Source: Pseudogymnoascus destructans (Eukaryota; Ascomycota; Leotiomycetes; Thelebolales; Thelebolaceae). From it: 64,000 nt of DNA. A program made the position numbers and the translations under genes. The notes beneath the pieces were generated by a model, which made no database searches, was not told the origin of the DNA, and worked only from the letters and a program-made list of their open reading frames with translations. Positions 1 through 9,469 of the stretch are shown piece after piece. How positions within the stretch are numbered: position 1 is the first letter of the stretch; each line of letters starts with the position of its first letter. The stretch covers positions 434,001 through 498,000 of the forward strand of contig NW_020167541.1 in the NCBI RefSeq assembly GCF_001641265.1, read 5' to 3'.

Positions 1-419
1 CATAGATTGAGGTTGGAGAGCTATTTTGATGGCGTGAAATCCGAGTTTTAATAAATGTAGACTGTGACATAGCTTCAATTGGGTTGTTTGGTGTCTGAGA
101 AACCCAAGGTTGAGCAGTACCTGGGCGGGAGCTTGGAGGCATTGGTGTCCTTAACTTAAGATCAAGTGTAGATATCACTCTCTCAGGGTCAAATGGAATA
201 AGCCCTGCCCCTCGGAACCCGCCTCGAATGTTACTTTCCGTCATTGTAGTGTTAAATGCAGCGTGGAAGGCAGGAAAGAAGTCATCCTTTGTAATATGAG
301 AAATATGAGCCTGCATCATATCTTCAATTTGCCGACCATAGGCCTGCTTTAATGGGCCGAAACAGCCAACATCAAGTGGCTGGAGTAGATGAGAAGAGTG
401 AGCAGGCATACAAAGCGTA

Positions 420-1355
420 TGTAATGGTGGGTGCACCAGATATGAGAATCTAGCCACCCAAGGAAGGGATGAATTTACTAAGACAACACACTGTCTTAGG
501 AAACAGAGCCAAAGGGTTGTAGCTTAGACTATTCCACAACGCAGCAATCAGGTGTATGATGTGGTGAAGTGGGTTAGACAAGTTGCAACAAATGTTGAGT
601 CTGGGAACTCAGGGGTAAGTCAGAGGTTAGCACCTCACTGACTTTTCAAAAACAGAGAATAACAAGATCAATGCTTGGAAGCTTGGAAAAGACGTAGAAG
701 TATGTGCTAGTCGATTTACTGTATTGCCTGCTTGCCCTTTCTTAAGGAAAGGGCAATCCTATTTATGCCAAAGGAGTGTAGTTCTCTCATTTTCCATGAC
801 TTTCCATGACTAACCAGGCTTGGTAAATGTATTAGAAATCAAGTGCGACCCACAACTAGCTTGCTAATCATGTAGTGAACGTAAGAGAATCCCATAGAAC
901 CATCTCTTGGGTTCCTAGCCTATAGGAAGTGAAAAGGAGGTCCAAGGTCAGAGTACCTATAGACAAATTATGTCATAACTTAACCAATCTTGTGGGTAAC
1001 TAAGGAGCGATGACGTGTAATGAATCATAGAGGGTTGTAGAAGCTTCTAGAGCTATCGTTCATGTTCCTAGGCCTCTAGTTGGTAGAGATATGCCATGTG
1101 GTAGTATTGGCCCACCCCCTTAAGGAGGAGATTTTCTTAATAACTTGTTCAATGAGTGTCCAAATGATTTGCCGTGATGTATGTAGCATAAACAGATGTA
1201 GTAGAAGAGTTTGCAGCAATCATTGAGTAGTATTGCTTCTGTTGTTGGTGTGATAAGCCCAGATATGTATGGTGACTTGTAGGTTTGAGGAGGAGATTTC
1301 TAAGTTTGCTCTTGAGTTTGATAGCAAACTGAGTGCAACGAATGTCAGTATGACA
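420..1355 (-). repeat. Gypsy-A1 3' LTR (936 bp)
   Basis: On the plus strand it begins TGTAATGGTGGG and ends TCAGTATGACA. It is preceded by the target duplication GCGTA at 415-419. In element orientation it is the 3' LTR. The polypurine tract abuts it at 1356-1368 and overlaps the stop codon region of gag-pol (1367). Confidence 0.95.
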
Positions 1356-1366
1356 TGATCCCCCTT

Positions 1367-4300
1367 TTAAGGACGTTTGTTGGCTGTCTGCTTGCTCTTT
1401 AGCCAGTTGGCTTTCTTAGAAAGAAATTCTAGAATGAGCTTAGATGCATTTTTTAGATTTCTCTTAGGCTCCCAAGTGTTGTCACTTGTAGGATAGCCTT
1501 TCCACTTAACGAGGAAGTAGTCCTGACCTCTAAGTGTCTTTTTGTCAAGGATAGACTCTACTTCATATTCTGGTTGATCCAAGATCAGAACAGGAGGTGG
1601 AGGAGACTGAAGTGGTCTTAAGGAACTTTCTTGTGCCTTAGACAAGAGAGATGCATGGAAGACATTATGGATAGTCCAAGTAGGTGGTAATGCAAGCTCG
1701 AAAGCATTCTTGCCAATAGTCCTTGTGATCTTAAAAGGTCCAAGTCTTTTAGTATCAAGTTTGTCTGAAGGTCTAGTAGTTGTGATATGTCTTCTAGACA
1801 AAAAGACTTGATCACCAACTTTGAATTGTGGTGCAACCACCCCCCTGTTAAAGGCCTGAGCCTGCTCGTCTTGTGCACGCTGTATTTGAACCTTGAGATA
1901 GTCCTGGAGGCCCTTAAGGTAGATGATTCTTTCAGTAGCAGAAGGGTTTTTGAAATTTTCAGGACAATTCAGTTCTGCCACTTCAAACCTAGGGTGATAA
2001 CCATAGTTTGCATAGAAAGGTGTCTCTTTTGTGGTGTTAGAGACTGTGTTGTTGTAAGCAAATTCTGCAAGATGGAGAAGATCTGCCCAGTTGTCTTGAG
2101 CATAGTTTGTATAAATTCTTAGATATTGTTCAAGTACAGAGTTGACTCTCTCTGTCTGGCCATCTGTTTGAGGGTGATAAGCTGTAGAGAAGCGTTGTTC
2201 CATGTTTAAGAGTTTAGAGAACTCCTTAAAAAAGTTTGAAGTGAAAACTGCTCCCCTATCTGAGATCCAGTGTCCAGGAATTCCATGATATTTAAAGACC
2301 ACCTTGAGGAATAGCCACGCAAGTTCAGAAGCTGTGATAGTCTCATTGCAAGGCTCAAAGTGTGCCATTTTTGTGAGCCTTTCTACCACCACAAGGATAG
2401 AGTCATAAGGGGTAGCACCCCCTTTTGGGATAGAAGGAGGCAACTTGACTATAAAGTCAATGGATATGGAGTCCCATGGGTGTTCTGGTATAGGTAGAGG
2501 CTGCAAGAGGCCATAGGGCTTTTGCCGTGTAGGTTTGTTCAAGTTGCAAGTAGTGCAAGAAGATATATAGTCTTGAAGAGTAGTCCTTAGACTAGGCCAG
2601 TAGAACTTTCTTGTTAGAAGTTCATAAGTTTTTGCAAAGCCAAAGTGCCCTGCAGCTGGAGCATCATGGAACTGCTGTAGGAGGTGTAGCTGTAATCGTT
2701 TATCCCTAGGGACATAGATATAGTTCTTGAATAAGAGAAGTCCATGCTGATTTTTTGAGAAATTCTGTAGTCCAACTTTCTCAAGAGAGGAACCTTTCTT
2801 CTGGAGGTATTCCAAAGTTCTTTTCGCAAAGGGATCATGGTTGTAAGCATCTTTGAATGCTTTAAGAAGTGTTGCTGAGGGTGTATAGTCTTTAAAGGTC
2901 TCTGGTTCCTGAGAAGAGGTAATGGGGGCAACTTGGTCTTGAGGGGATAAGTTTACCCCTAAGTCCTCTGTAGTACTAGGGTTGCTTAAAGATGCTGCTA
3001 TAAGCTTTGCTGAGTCTAGCAGAGCCTTTGTATTGCTAGTTTTAGCAGAATCTTGGTAGTCATGTCTTCTTGAGAGGAGATCTGCTCTTTGATTCTTGGC
3101 CCCTGAGACATGTTTTATAACAAAGTCAAAACCTCCTAGTTGTTCAGACCACCTTGCTTGTCGTCGATTGAGCTGTTTAGTGGTTGTAAAGGTCAAGAGA
3201 TTTGAATGGTCACTGTAAATAGTGATAGGATAGTTTGCCCCTTCAAGGTAGCATCTCCAATGCTTTAGAGAACATACTATGGCAAGCAGTTCCTTGTCTG
3301 TAATGGGATAGTTTTGTTCAGCTGCTGATAGCTTTCTTGAGTAAAATGCCACAGGCTGTAGCTCTTCTTGTTTGTCTTTTGGAGCTTGGTATAAGATTCC
3401 AGAAATGGCAAAATCTGAGGCATCTGTCTCAAGAGTGGCAGGTTTCAAGGGGTTAAAGTGTAGTAACATTTTCCCTTCTTTAAATTCTCCTTTAAGAGCA
3501 TCGAAAGCATCTTGCTGTGTCTTATCCCAGTGATACAAAGTGTCCTTGTGAAGTAATTGAGTAAGGGGTAAAGCCAAGGATGTATATCTTGGTATAAACC
3601 TCCTGTAATAGTTGGCAAACCCAAGGAAAGACTGAACCTCTTTAATGCTGGAAGGAATAGGCCACGTTTGTACTGCTTTTGTCTTTTCAGGGTCCATCTG
3701 AATGCCTTCTGTTGAAATTCTATGTCCTAAGAAATCAACTTGAGACATATGGAAAAGACATTTCTCAAGTTTGCAAAAGAGTTGTGCTTGAGATAGCTTC
3801 TCTAAGACTTGTCTAACATGTAGAACATGCTCTTGAGTATCTAAAGAGTATATAAGAATGTCGTCTAAGTAGACAACAACAAAGATATCCAAGTAAGGTC
3901 TTAGAATATCATTCATGAGAGCTTGGAAAGAAGCAGGTGCATTGGCAAGCCCAAAAGGCATTACCTGGTATTCAAAATGACCATAGCGTGTTCTGAATGC
4001 TGTCTTCCACTCATCACCTTCCTTGATGCGTATCAGGTTATAAGCTCCCCTGAGATCTAACTTGGTAAAGATCCTTGCTGAAGAGAGCCTATCTATGAGC
4101 TCAGGGATAAGGGGTAAAGCATATCTGTTTTTAACAGTGACTGCATTAAGGCCCCTATAATCAACACAGAGACGCAAGGAGCCATCTTTCTTCTTGACAA
4201 AGAGAATGGGAGCTCCTGCTGGTGAGGAAGAAGGTCTGATAAAGCCAGAACTAAGGTTCTCATCTAGGTATTCTCTGAGAGTTTTCAGCTCTAATTCAGA

Positions 4301-6160
4301 TAGAGAGTAGATAGGGCCGTACGGAGGCATTGAGCCTTCTGCGAGTGGTATCTCATGGTCATAAGGCTGGTGCTTTGGCAGAATTGATGCCTTTGCCTTG
4401 TCAAAAAGATGTTGGTAGTCTTGGTATGCTAAAGGCAAAATGACCTCCTGAGATGATTTCTCCAAATCTGAAGTAGCTGCTATCTCCAGGACAGGTTGGA
4501 AAGGTTTCACCCATATCAGAGATGATATATCGTCCATAGTTTGGTCAAAATCCTTGATCTGGGACAAGTTTGAGTCTTGGACCTGAATAGGGGTAACTGA
4601 GGCTTGAAGGGTTTTTTCAGTATTGAGCTCAGGATTTGAGCTAAACCCAAGTGATAAATGCTTCCAATTGATAGTTGGATCATGCCTTTGAAGCCATGGA
4701 AGACCTAGGATAACTGGGTACTTCATTGGTATAACATCTAAAGAGATGGTGTCTGAAAATGTTGATTTTCCTAGGGGAATCTCAAGTTTGAGTACTGGGG
4801 TGTTGCAGGTAATGGAACCTGAACTGATAGGAGTTCCATCAATGACTCGGAGCAACTCTGGAGTGCGTTTGGGAATTGTAGGTAACTGGTGTGTCAAGAT
4901 GAGGTCTTGAGATATAAAGTTGCCTGTTGCCCCTGAGTCTATCATAGCCCTTGTAGACAACACCTGTTGTTTGAAATGGAGTTGAATAGGGATTAACAGG
5001 TGTGTGAGACTCTGAGAAAGCACCATCGACACATATTTGTTGTCTAGGGGAGAAGTTATAGTCTCAGTTGAAGTTGTGCCTGCTAGGGATTTTTCAAGTT
5101 TTTCAGGAATAGCAGTTGTGACTGTGTCTGAGGCTGCTATATGTTTTGAATCAGCACTCCCCCGTGCTGAATAGCACTCCTGAATTCTGTGTCCCCCTTT
5201 GCCACAGTATAAACAAAGGTTGTTGTCCATTCTGTGTTTTCTTTCTTGAGGGGTAAGTTTACCCCTTTTCAGTTTTTGAGGGTATCCTGTAGGCTGAGGT
5301 GCTGGATTTGCTGTAGATCTCTTTATAGAGGCGTCTAAGTCCATAGGTTCAGGTGCTGAGTCCTTAGCAGTTGGTGTAGAGGTGTAATTGTTGAAATTTC
5401 TTGTTGGATGCCAGTCTTGGTTCTTCTCCTTTCTTCTTTCAAAAAGCCTATCATCAAGTCTGACAGCTTTCTCTATAAGCGTTTGAAGTGTTGTAGGGCG
5501 TTCTTCTTTGCTGAGTTCATCCTTAATAGAGCTCTTGAGCCCTTGGTAGTAAGTGAAGACTAAGGCTTCTTCATTCCAAGTCAAGTGAGAAGTGATTCTC
5601 CTAAATTCTGTTGTATACTGAGCAGCAGAGGTCTTTTGACATAGCTTCTGTAGCTCTCTTTCTGCTGTAGCAGTTTCGTTGATGTCTCCAAAGGTCCTGG
5701 TAAGTTCCTCTTGAAACTGGTCATAAGAGGTAATCAAAGGTGTAGTGGTATTTTGGTTGTTGCCACTAAGTCTTCTAAGATATGGCTCAAAGAAGTTGAA
5801 TGCAGATCCACGGAGGTAGCTGGCAGCGAAATAGATCTTCTGAATGTCTGAGGTGAACTGATGAGGCCTGAGGGTGAAGTAGATGTCCAGTTGCATAAGA
5901 AATCCCTTCAACTTCCTCCTGTCTCCATGGTATAAATCTGGTGTTTGCACTTTAGGAAGTGCACCTGGGGTACTCGAAATAGCCAGAGGAGCTGTGGGAA
6001 GCTCTGTATGATGTGTCTGAGTTGAAGATTGTGTTGCTGAAGTGTTGGCTTGAAAGGTGTTTTCCAAATTCTCAAGTTTGTTTGCTATAGTTTGTATAAA
6101 GGCAAACAGTTGTTGCATCTGCTGTTCAGCAGTAGTTGTAGGAGCTTGGTCGTCCTCCAT
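1367..6160 (-). CDS. Gypsy-A1 gag-pol polyprotein with chromodomain (1597 aa)
   Basis: One open frame encodes all functions. A gag region comes first, with a CCHC zinc knuckle (CLYCGKGGHRIQEC, about residues 315-328). It is followed by an aspartic protease (IDSGATG, ~407), a reverse transcriptase (YLDD catalytic loop, ~763), RNase H (ETDASDF, ~912), and an integrase with an HHCC finger (~1170-1203) and catalytic residues in IDFIVK, SDRGAVF and QTDGQTERVN (~1235, 1300, 1340). A C-terminal chromodomain (~1528-1580, EYEVESIL...FLVKWKGY) ends the protein. All motifs look intact. The chromodomain family steers integration to marked chromatin. Fused gag-pol without frameshift is typical of Tf1-like elements. 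It differs from the A2 copy at only two residues, both in the last dozen. Confidence 0.96.
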   Translation of the reverse strand: MEDDQAPTTTAEQQMQQLFAFIQTIANKLENLENTFQANTSATQSSTQTHHTELPTAPLAISSTPGALPKVQTPDLYHGDRRKLKGFLMQLDIYFTLRPHQFTSDIQKIYFAASYLRGSAFNFFEPYLRRLSGNNQNTTTPLITSYDQFQEELTRTFGDINETATAERELQKLCQKTSAAQYTTEFRRITSHLTWNEEALVFTYYQGLKSSIKDELSKEERPTTLQTLIEKAVRLDDRLFERRKEKNQDWHPTRNFNNYTSTPTAKDSAPEPMDLDASIKRSTANPAPQPTGYPQKLKRGKLTPQERKHRMDNNLCLYCGKGGHRIQECYSARGSADSKHIAASDTVTTAIPEKLEKSLAGTTSTETITSPLDNKYVSMVLSQSLTHLLIPIQLHFKQQVLSTRAMIDSGATGNFISQDLILTHQLPTIPKRTPELLRVIDGTPISSGSITCNTPVLKLEIPLGKSTFSDTISLDVIPMKYPVILGLPWLQRHDPTINWKHLSLGFSSNPELNTEKTLQASVTPIQVQDSNLSQIKDFDQTMDDISSLIWVKPFQPVLEIAATSDLEKSSQEVILPLAYQDYQHLFDKAKASILPKHQPYDHEIPLAEGSMPPYGPIYSLSELELKTLREYLDENLSSGFIRPSSSPAGAPILFVKKKDGSLRLCVDYRGLNAVTVKNRYALPLIPELIDRLSSARIFTKLDLRGAYNLIRIKEGDEWKTAFRTRYGHFEYQVMPFGLANAPASFQALMNDILRPYLDIFVVVYLDDILIYSLDTQEHVLHVRQVLEKLSQAQLFCKLEKCLFHMSQVDFLGHRISTEGIQMDPEKTKAVQTWPIPSSIKEVQSFLGFANYYRRFIPRYTSLALPLTQLLHKDTLYHWDKTQQDAFDALKGEFKEGKMLLHFNPLKPATLETDASDFAISGILYQAPKDKQEELQPVAFYSRKLSAAEQNYPITDKELLAIVCSLKHWRCYLEGANYPITIYSDHSNLLTFTTTKQLNRRQARWSEQLGGFDFVIKHVSGAKNQRADLLSRRHDYQDSAKTSNTKALLDSAKLIAASLSNPSTTEDLGVNLSPQDQVAPITSSQEPETFKDYTPSATLLKAFKDAYNHDPFAKRTLEYLQKKGSSLEKVGLQNFSKNQHGLLLFKNYIYVPRDKRLQLHLLQQFHDAPAAGHFGFAKTYELLTRKFYWPSLRTTLQDYISSCTTCNLNKPTRQKPYGLLQPLPIPEHPWDSISIDFIVKLPPSIPKGGATPYDSILVVVERLTKMAHFEPCNETITASELAWLFLKVVFKYHGIPGHWISDRGAVFTSNFFKEFSKLLNMEQRFSTAYHPQTDGQTERVNSVLEQYLRIYTNYAQDNWADLLHLAEFAYNNTVSNTTKETPFYANYGYHPRFEVAELNCPENFKNPSATERIIYLKGLQDYLKVQIQRAQDEQAQAFNRGVVAPQFKVGDQVFLSRRHITTTRPSDKLDTKRLGPFKITRTIGKNAFELALPPTWTIHNVFHASLLSKAQESSLRPLQSPPPPVLILDQPEYEVESILDKKTLRGQDYFLVKWKGYPTSDNTWEPKRNLKNASKLILEFLSKKANWLKSKQTANKRP

Positions 6161-6200
6161 TGTAGTATCGAAGTGCTGCTATAGAAATAGTTGAAGCTTG

Positions 6201-6212
6201 AAGCAGGCAAGG
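6201..6212 (-). other. Gypsy-A1 putative self-complementary primer-binding site
   Basis: On the minus strand, after the 5' LTR ends at 6213, comes CC and then TTGCCTGCTT (6210-6201). This does not start with the TGG expected for a tRNA-primed site. It is instead perfectly complementary over 10 nt to AAGCAGGCAA inside the LTR (6526-6517, minus strand). Tf1 is known to prime from the folded-back 5' end of its own RNA. Use of that mechanism here is inference. Confidence 0.6.
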
Positions 6213-7148
6213 TGTAATGGTGGGTGCACCAGATATGAGAATCTAGCCACCCAAGGAAGGGATGAATTTACTAAGACAACACACTGTCTTAGGAAACAGA
6301 GCCAAAGGGTTGTAGCTTAGACTATTCCACAACGCAGCAATCAGGTGTATGATGTGGTGAAGTGGGTTAGACAAGTTGCAACAAATGTTGAGTCTGGGAA
6401 CTCAGGGGTAAGTCAGAGGTTAGCACCTCACTGACTTTTCAAAAACAGAGAATAACAAGATCAATGCTTGGAAGCTTGGAAAAGACGTAGAAGTATGTGC
6501 TAGTCGATTTACTGTATTGCCTGCTTGCCCTTTCTTAAGGAAAGGGCAATCCTATTTATGCCAAAGGAGTGTAGTTCTCTCATTTTCCATGACTTTCCAT
6601 GACTAACCAGGCTTGGTAAATGTATTAGAAATCAAGTGCGACCCACAACTAGCTTGCTAATCATGTAGTGAACGTAAGAGAATCCCATAGAACCATCTCT
6701 TGGGTTCCTAGCCTATAGGAAGTGAAAAGGAGGTCCAAGGTCAGAGTACCTATAGACAAATTATGTCATAACTTAACCAATCTTGTGGGTAACTAAGGAG
6801 CGATGACGTGTAATGAATCATAGAGGGTTGTAGAAGCTTCTAGAGCTATCGTTCATGTTCCTAGGCCTCTAGTTGGTAGAGATATGCCATGTGGTAGTAT
6901 TGGCCCACCCCCTTAAGGAGGAGATTTTCTTAATAACTTGTTCAATGAGTGTCCAAATGATTTGCCGTGATGTATGTAGCATAAACAGATGTAGTAGAAG
7001 AGTTTGCAGCAATCATTGAGTAGTATTGCTTCTGTTGTTGGTGTGATAAGCCCAGATATGTATGGTGACTTGTAGGTTTGAGGAGGAGATTTCTAAGTTT
7101 GCTCTTGAGTTTGATAGCAAACTGAGTGCAACGAATGTCAGTATGACA
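6213..7148 (-). repeat. Gypsy-A1 5' LTR (936 bp)
   Basis: In element orientation this is the 5' LTR and carries the promoter. It is followed by the target duplication GCGTA at 7149-7153. Over the segments compared it is the same as the 3' LTR, including the positions that distinguish this copy from A2 (TTGCCTGC, GATTTGCC, CATTGAG, GCCCAG). Confidence 0.95.
6517..6559 (-). promoter_or_regulatory. Gypsy-A LTR core promoter: TATA box, hairpin and likely RNA start
   Basis: On the minus strand ATAAATA (6559-6553) is followed, 33 nt from its first base, by AAGCAGGCAA (6526-6517), the segment complementary to the primer site. That spacing suits a transcription start. Between them is an inverted repeat with 10-bp arms TTGCCCTTTC / GAAAGGGCAA (6525-6534 and 6540-6549). 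The start site itself is inferred, not shown. Confidence 0.5.
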
Positions 7149-8089
7149 GCGTAATAATGTTGTGTTCCTTGCAGTACTCCTCAAACTCATCTGAGTGGTG
7201 GCTCTCATGACCATCAAGGACTAACAAGCAATAACCACCAACACTCCGGGCCTTTGTATGCTTCTCAAAGTGCTGAATCCAATCCATGCCTCTCTCGTTT
7301 GTAGTCCAGCCATTTTCAGTAACAGAAATCACCCAATCGCTTGAAAATCCACTATTCTCATACCAAGATGTAAGGTGGTTTTTGCCTGCAACAATGATAA
7401 ATGGTGGTACTGCCCAACCTTGAGAACTAACGCCTTGGATTACTGTAACCCATTCCCGATTACCAGGCTGTACCTTCTTTGCTTTTGCCCGCCCGTCTGA
7501 GCTTGTTACAACCATAGCAGTTGAGATAACGCCCATCATAAACCCAGTCTCATCAAAGTTGTAGATATCTGCTTCATCGATACCATATTTCGCAATTGTG
7601 TTACGCACAAGCTCAAACCAGCCATTAATAACTTCTGGATCTTCGCACTTAGCCCTCTGGTAGTCGTATTTGCGCTGAAAGCGTGTCTGGAGCTCTACAC
7701 GCCGCTTAACAAAGTTTGAAGCCCAACGCGACCCAACGCGTGACGCGTCGCGTGTTGCAAGTAGTCGACTTGCCATATCTTCAACAACAGACAGCCGAGG
7801 AGGAAACCCTTTGGCAGCTAGGTCGAGTATATACTGAACAAGGACGGACTCCTCTAGGTTAGTTAATTTCCGTGAGTTGGCTTGGATATCGCGTCGTGAA
7901 GGTACACCTTCTAGACGACGACCTAGCTTGCGGTGGTCCACAGAATAGATCCTAGCAGCAACTCGAAGGCGTAACTTTGGGTCGCTTTGCATAGCCTGGA
8001 TAGCTAGCACTAATTGGCTTTCATCGTTTTTATGGGGCATGTTTTGTTGTTGAGGAATTTAACATTTAGTTGGGGGGTTTGGTCACCGC

Positions 8090-8138
8090 ATCATTTTGGC
8101 GCTTTCGCTTGTTTGGCGCTTTCGCTATACATGTACGT
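8090..8138 (-). repeat. Pogo-1 terminal inverted repeat (right end)
   Basis: Read inward from 8138 on the minus strand it starts ACGTACATGTATA and then has two direct copies of GCGAAAGCGCCAAA separated by a few bases. The same layout occurs at the left end of Pogo-2 (26599 onward) with a few transitions. It is flanked by TA at 8139-8140, the expected target duplication. Confidence 0.85.
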
Positions 8139-8143
8139 TATTC

Positions 8144-8720
8144 TTACTTTAAAACAACCCTGAATCCAAATTCTCTTCTGTCCTGTCTGTAAATATGTCC
8201 ACTAAATCTTATAAATCCAGTCTCATCGTCGTCGTCTACCTGTGATCCTGACCACCCTATTGTTGAAATCAATTGAATATTGGCTTCTTCTTGAATCTCT
8301 GACTCCTGTGCAATTTTTTCAGGATCAGGAATTGGATTAAGTAAATCAGGAGGCACCTCCTGCTTTGCTTTTAACAACTGGGTAACCTGCCGCTTTCTTA
8401 AATGCTCGGCTTTGCGGGCCTCAACACCACGAATACGAAGCTCCTTTTTGACCTTATTCAAGGCTATTCGTGCCGATGGACTTGACAGAAGGTATGCTAA
8501 CTGCTGGAACCTCCTTTCTGGAATTCCAGTAGCCTGAGTATGAAGGTAAGCTTTTAGCTTCTCGGCGCGATCCATGTACTTGGCAGCCTTGTTCTGCATT
8601 ATCCTCTTGATCTCAGAGTTCTTCTCAAATCAATAGCTCTCCCGAGGAAGTCCGTGTTGCTTTTAGTTGAATTACCTGTCGTTGGTAGATTACCTCTTGA
8701 CGGATGACTTGTCGAGCCAT
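8144..8720 (-). CDS. Hypothetical charged helical protein (two exons, about 174 aa)
   Basis: I do not recognise this gene. A 160-codon frame (8623-8144) is very rich in Lys, Arg and Glu (KVKKELRIRGVEARK), has predicted helical character and an acidic stretch (VDDDDE) near the end. A start at 8720, a 15-codon first exon (8720-8676) and a 52-bp GT-AG intron (8675-8624) join in frame. Without this intron the frame could start at Met 8599. The stop codon lies only 4 bp from the TA at the edge of Pogo-1, so the original 3' end may have been changed by that insertion. It could be a host gene or part of an older mobile element. Confidence 0.4.
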
Positions 8721-8874
8721 CCTCCTTGTCCTTGGCCGGCGGGGGGATCCAATTCTCAAACCGAAGGAAGCGGCGGGATTTGTGTAACGGAGAAGGGAGA
8801 AGAGGTACGAGGTACGACGGAAGCAAGTTATACGGTGGCCCAGATACACCACCATGCAAACTTCATCCAACTTC

Positions 8875-8926
8875 TGCCGGGATGCCGGGATGCCGAGATG
8901 CCAAGATGCCAAGATGCCAAGATGCC
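8875..8926. repeat. 8-bp minisatellite
   Basis: About six and a half tandem copies of TGCCRRGA. The left copies are TGCCGGGA and the right copies TGCCAAGA. Confidence 0.85.
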
Positions 8927-9301
8927 TACTTTTCCGCCCGAGCGGAGTTGAGGTGGTTGTCATTGGCTGTCCTCATTTGAGCACATTGTTGTTCCCTTGG
9001 CATCGCCGACGAGACTGAGGAAATCAACTGCTCGGCGTTAGCTTCTCAGACATGCAGTTGGAATTTAAAGGTGAGAAGGTTTTTGGCGCAGAGCTCGCCA
9101 TTGGATGGACTCATGGCTTGATGAAGCTGTGCGATGACGAGATTGGTTCCTGAATATCTTTAACCTTCTCATTGACATGCCAATGCTTCTTATTGGCTTC
9201 AATCGCTGTCCATTGGCCCTGGAGACCATGGCCGCAAGGGTTCTGGATGCACTGGCCTCGTGGACGACAGCCGCCATGAGTTAATAGATCGCAAGAGGGA
9301 G

Positions 9302-9307
9302 TATAAA
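9302..9307 (+). promoter_or_regulatory. TATA-like box of the BIM1-like gene
   Basis: TATAAA lies 163 bp before the ATG at 9470 and is followed by a CT-rich tract, the usual context of fungal transcription starts. This is inferred from position only. Confidence 0.4.
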
Positions 9308-9469
9308 CACTCTCGTTGATCTCGTCTTTCTGTTTCTCTTCTTCATCTCACATCTCACATCTCACATCTCTGTCCGTCCGTTCGCCGCACCCAGACCTTC
9401 TCATACCTCACCTCATACCTTCACCTCTCTCTCTCAATCCCACGCACTACCCCCACCCTATCTCTCAAA

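Larger units (their letters stand above)
420..7148 (-). mobile_element. Gypsy-A1, complete Ty3/Gypsy chromovirus-type LTR retrotransposon
   Basis: A 6729-bp element with two 936-bp LTRs (420-1355 and 6213-7148), TG...CA ends, a 5-bp target duplication GCGTA (415-419 and 7149-7153) and a single uninterrupted gag-pol ORF on the minus strand. The LTRs show no difference in the stretches I compared, which implies recent insertion. A second copy of exactly the same length is at 33466-40194. A purine-rich tract (AAAAGGGGGATCA on the minus strand, 1356-1368) sits next to the 3' LTR. The single fused ORF, the chromodomain and the self-complementary primer site point to the Tf1/sushi group of chromoviruses. 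The clade assignment is inference. Confidence 0.96.
1..8040 (-). pseudogene. Pogo-1 DDE transposase, interrupted by Gypsy-A1 and cut by the window edge
   Basis: The N-terminal part (8040 down to 7149) has a psq/CENP-B-like helix-turn-helix region in the first ~140 residues, then the DDE core: first Asp in YNFDETGFMMG and second Asp in LVLDGHESH. The third Asp, in QPLDVGCF, lies on the other side of the insertion at about 360, giving a D-to-D spacing of 35 residues. No stop codon is seen in the visible N-terminal part. The reading frame continues into 419-1 except for the retrotransposon, so the transposase was probably intact before the insertion. It would bind the terminal repeats and cut and paste the element at TA. 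The C-terminal zinc knuckle seen in Pogo-2 is outside the window here. Confidence 0.85.
1..8138 (-). mobile_element. Pogo-1, pogo/Fot1-type DNA transposon split by Gypsy-A1
   Basis: The right end is at 8138, next to a TA dinucleotide (8139-8140). The terminal stretch 8090-8138 matches the inverted left end of Pogo-2 (26599 onward), so it is a true terminal inverted repeat. Transposase-coding sequence reads on the minus strand from 8040 and resumes at 419-1 after the Gypsy-A1 insertion. The GCGTA target duplication at 415-419 and 7149-7153 proves the nesting order. The left end lies outside the window. Positions 1-419 closely match 27058-27470 of Pogo-2. Confidence 0.88.
8721..9469. other. Gene-free stretch with promoter of the BIM1-like gene
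   Basis: No convincing coding sequence is seen. It holds an 8-bp minisatellite (8875-8926). Toward the right end are a TATA-like box (TATAAA, 9302-9307) and a long CT-rich leader with direct repeats of CATCTCA, typical of fungal 5' untranslated regions, before the ATG at 9470. Confidence 0.6.

Noticed and set aside
6201..6212. A standard tRNA primer-binding site next to the Gypsy-A LTR.
   Set aside because: The sequence starts CCTTGCC and not TGG. The internal LTR match explains it better.
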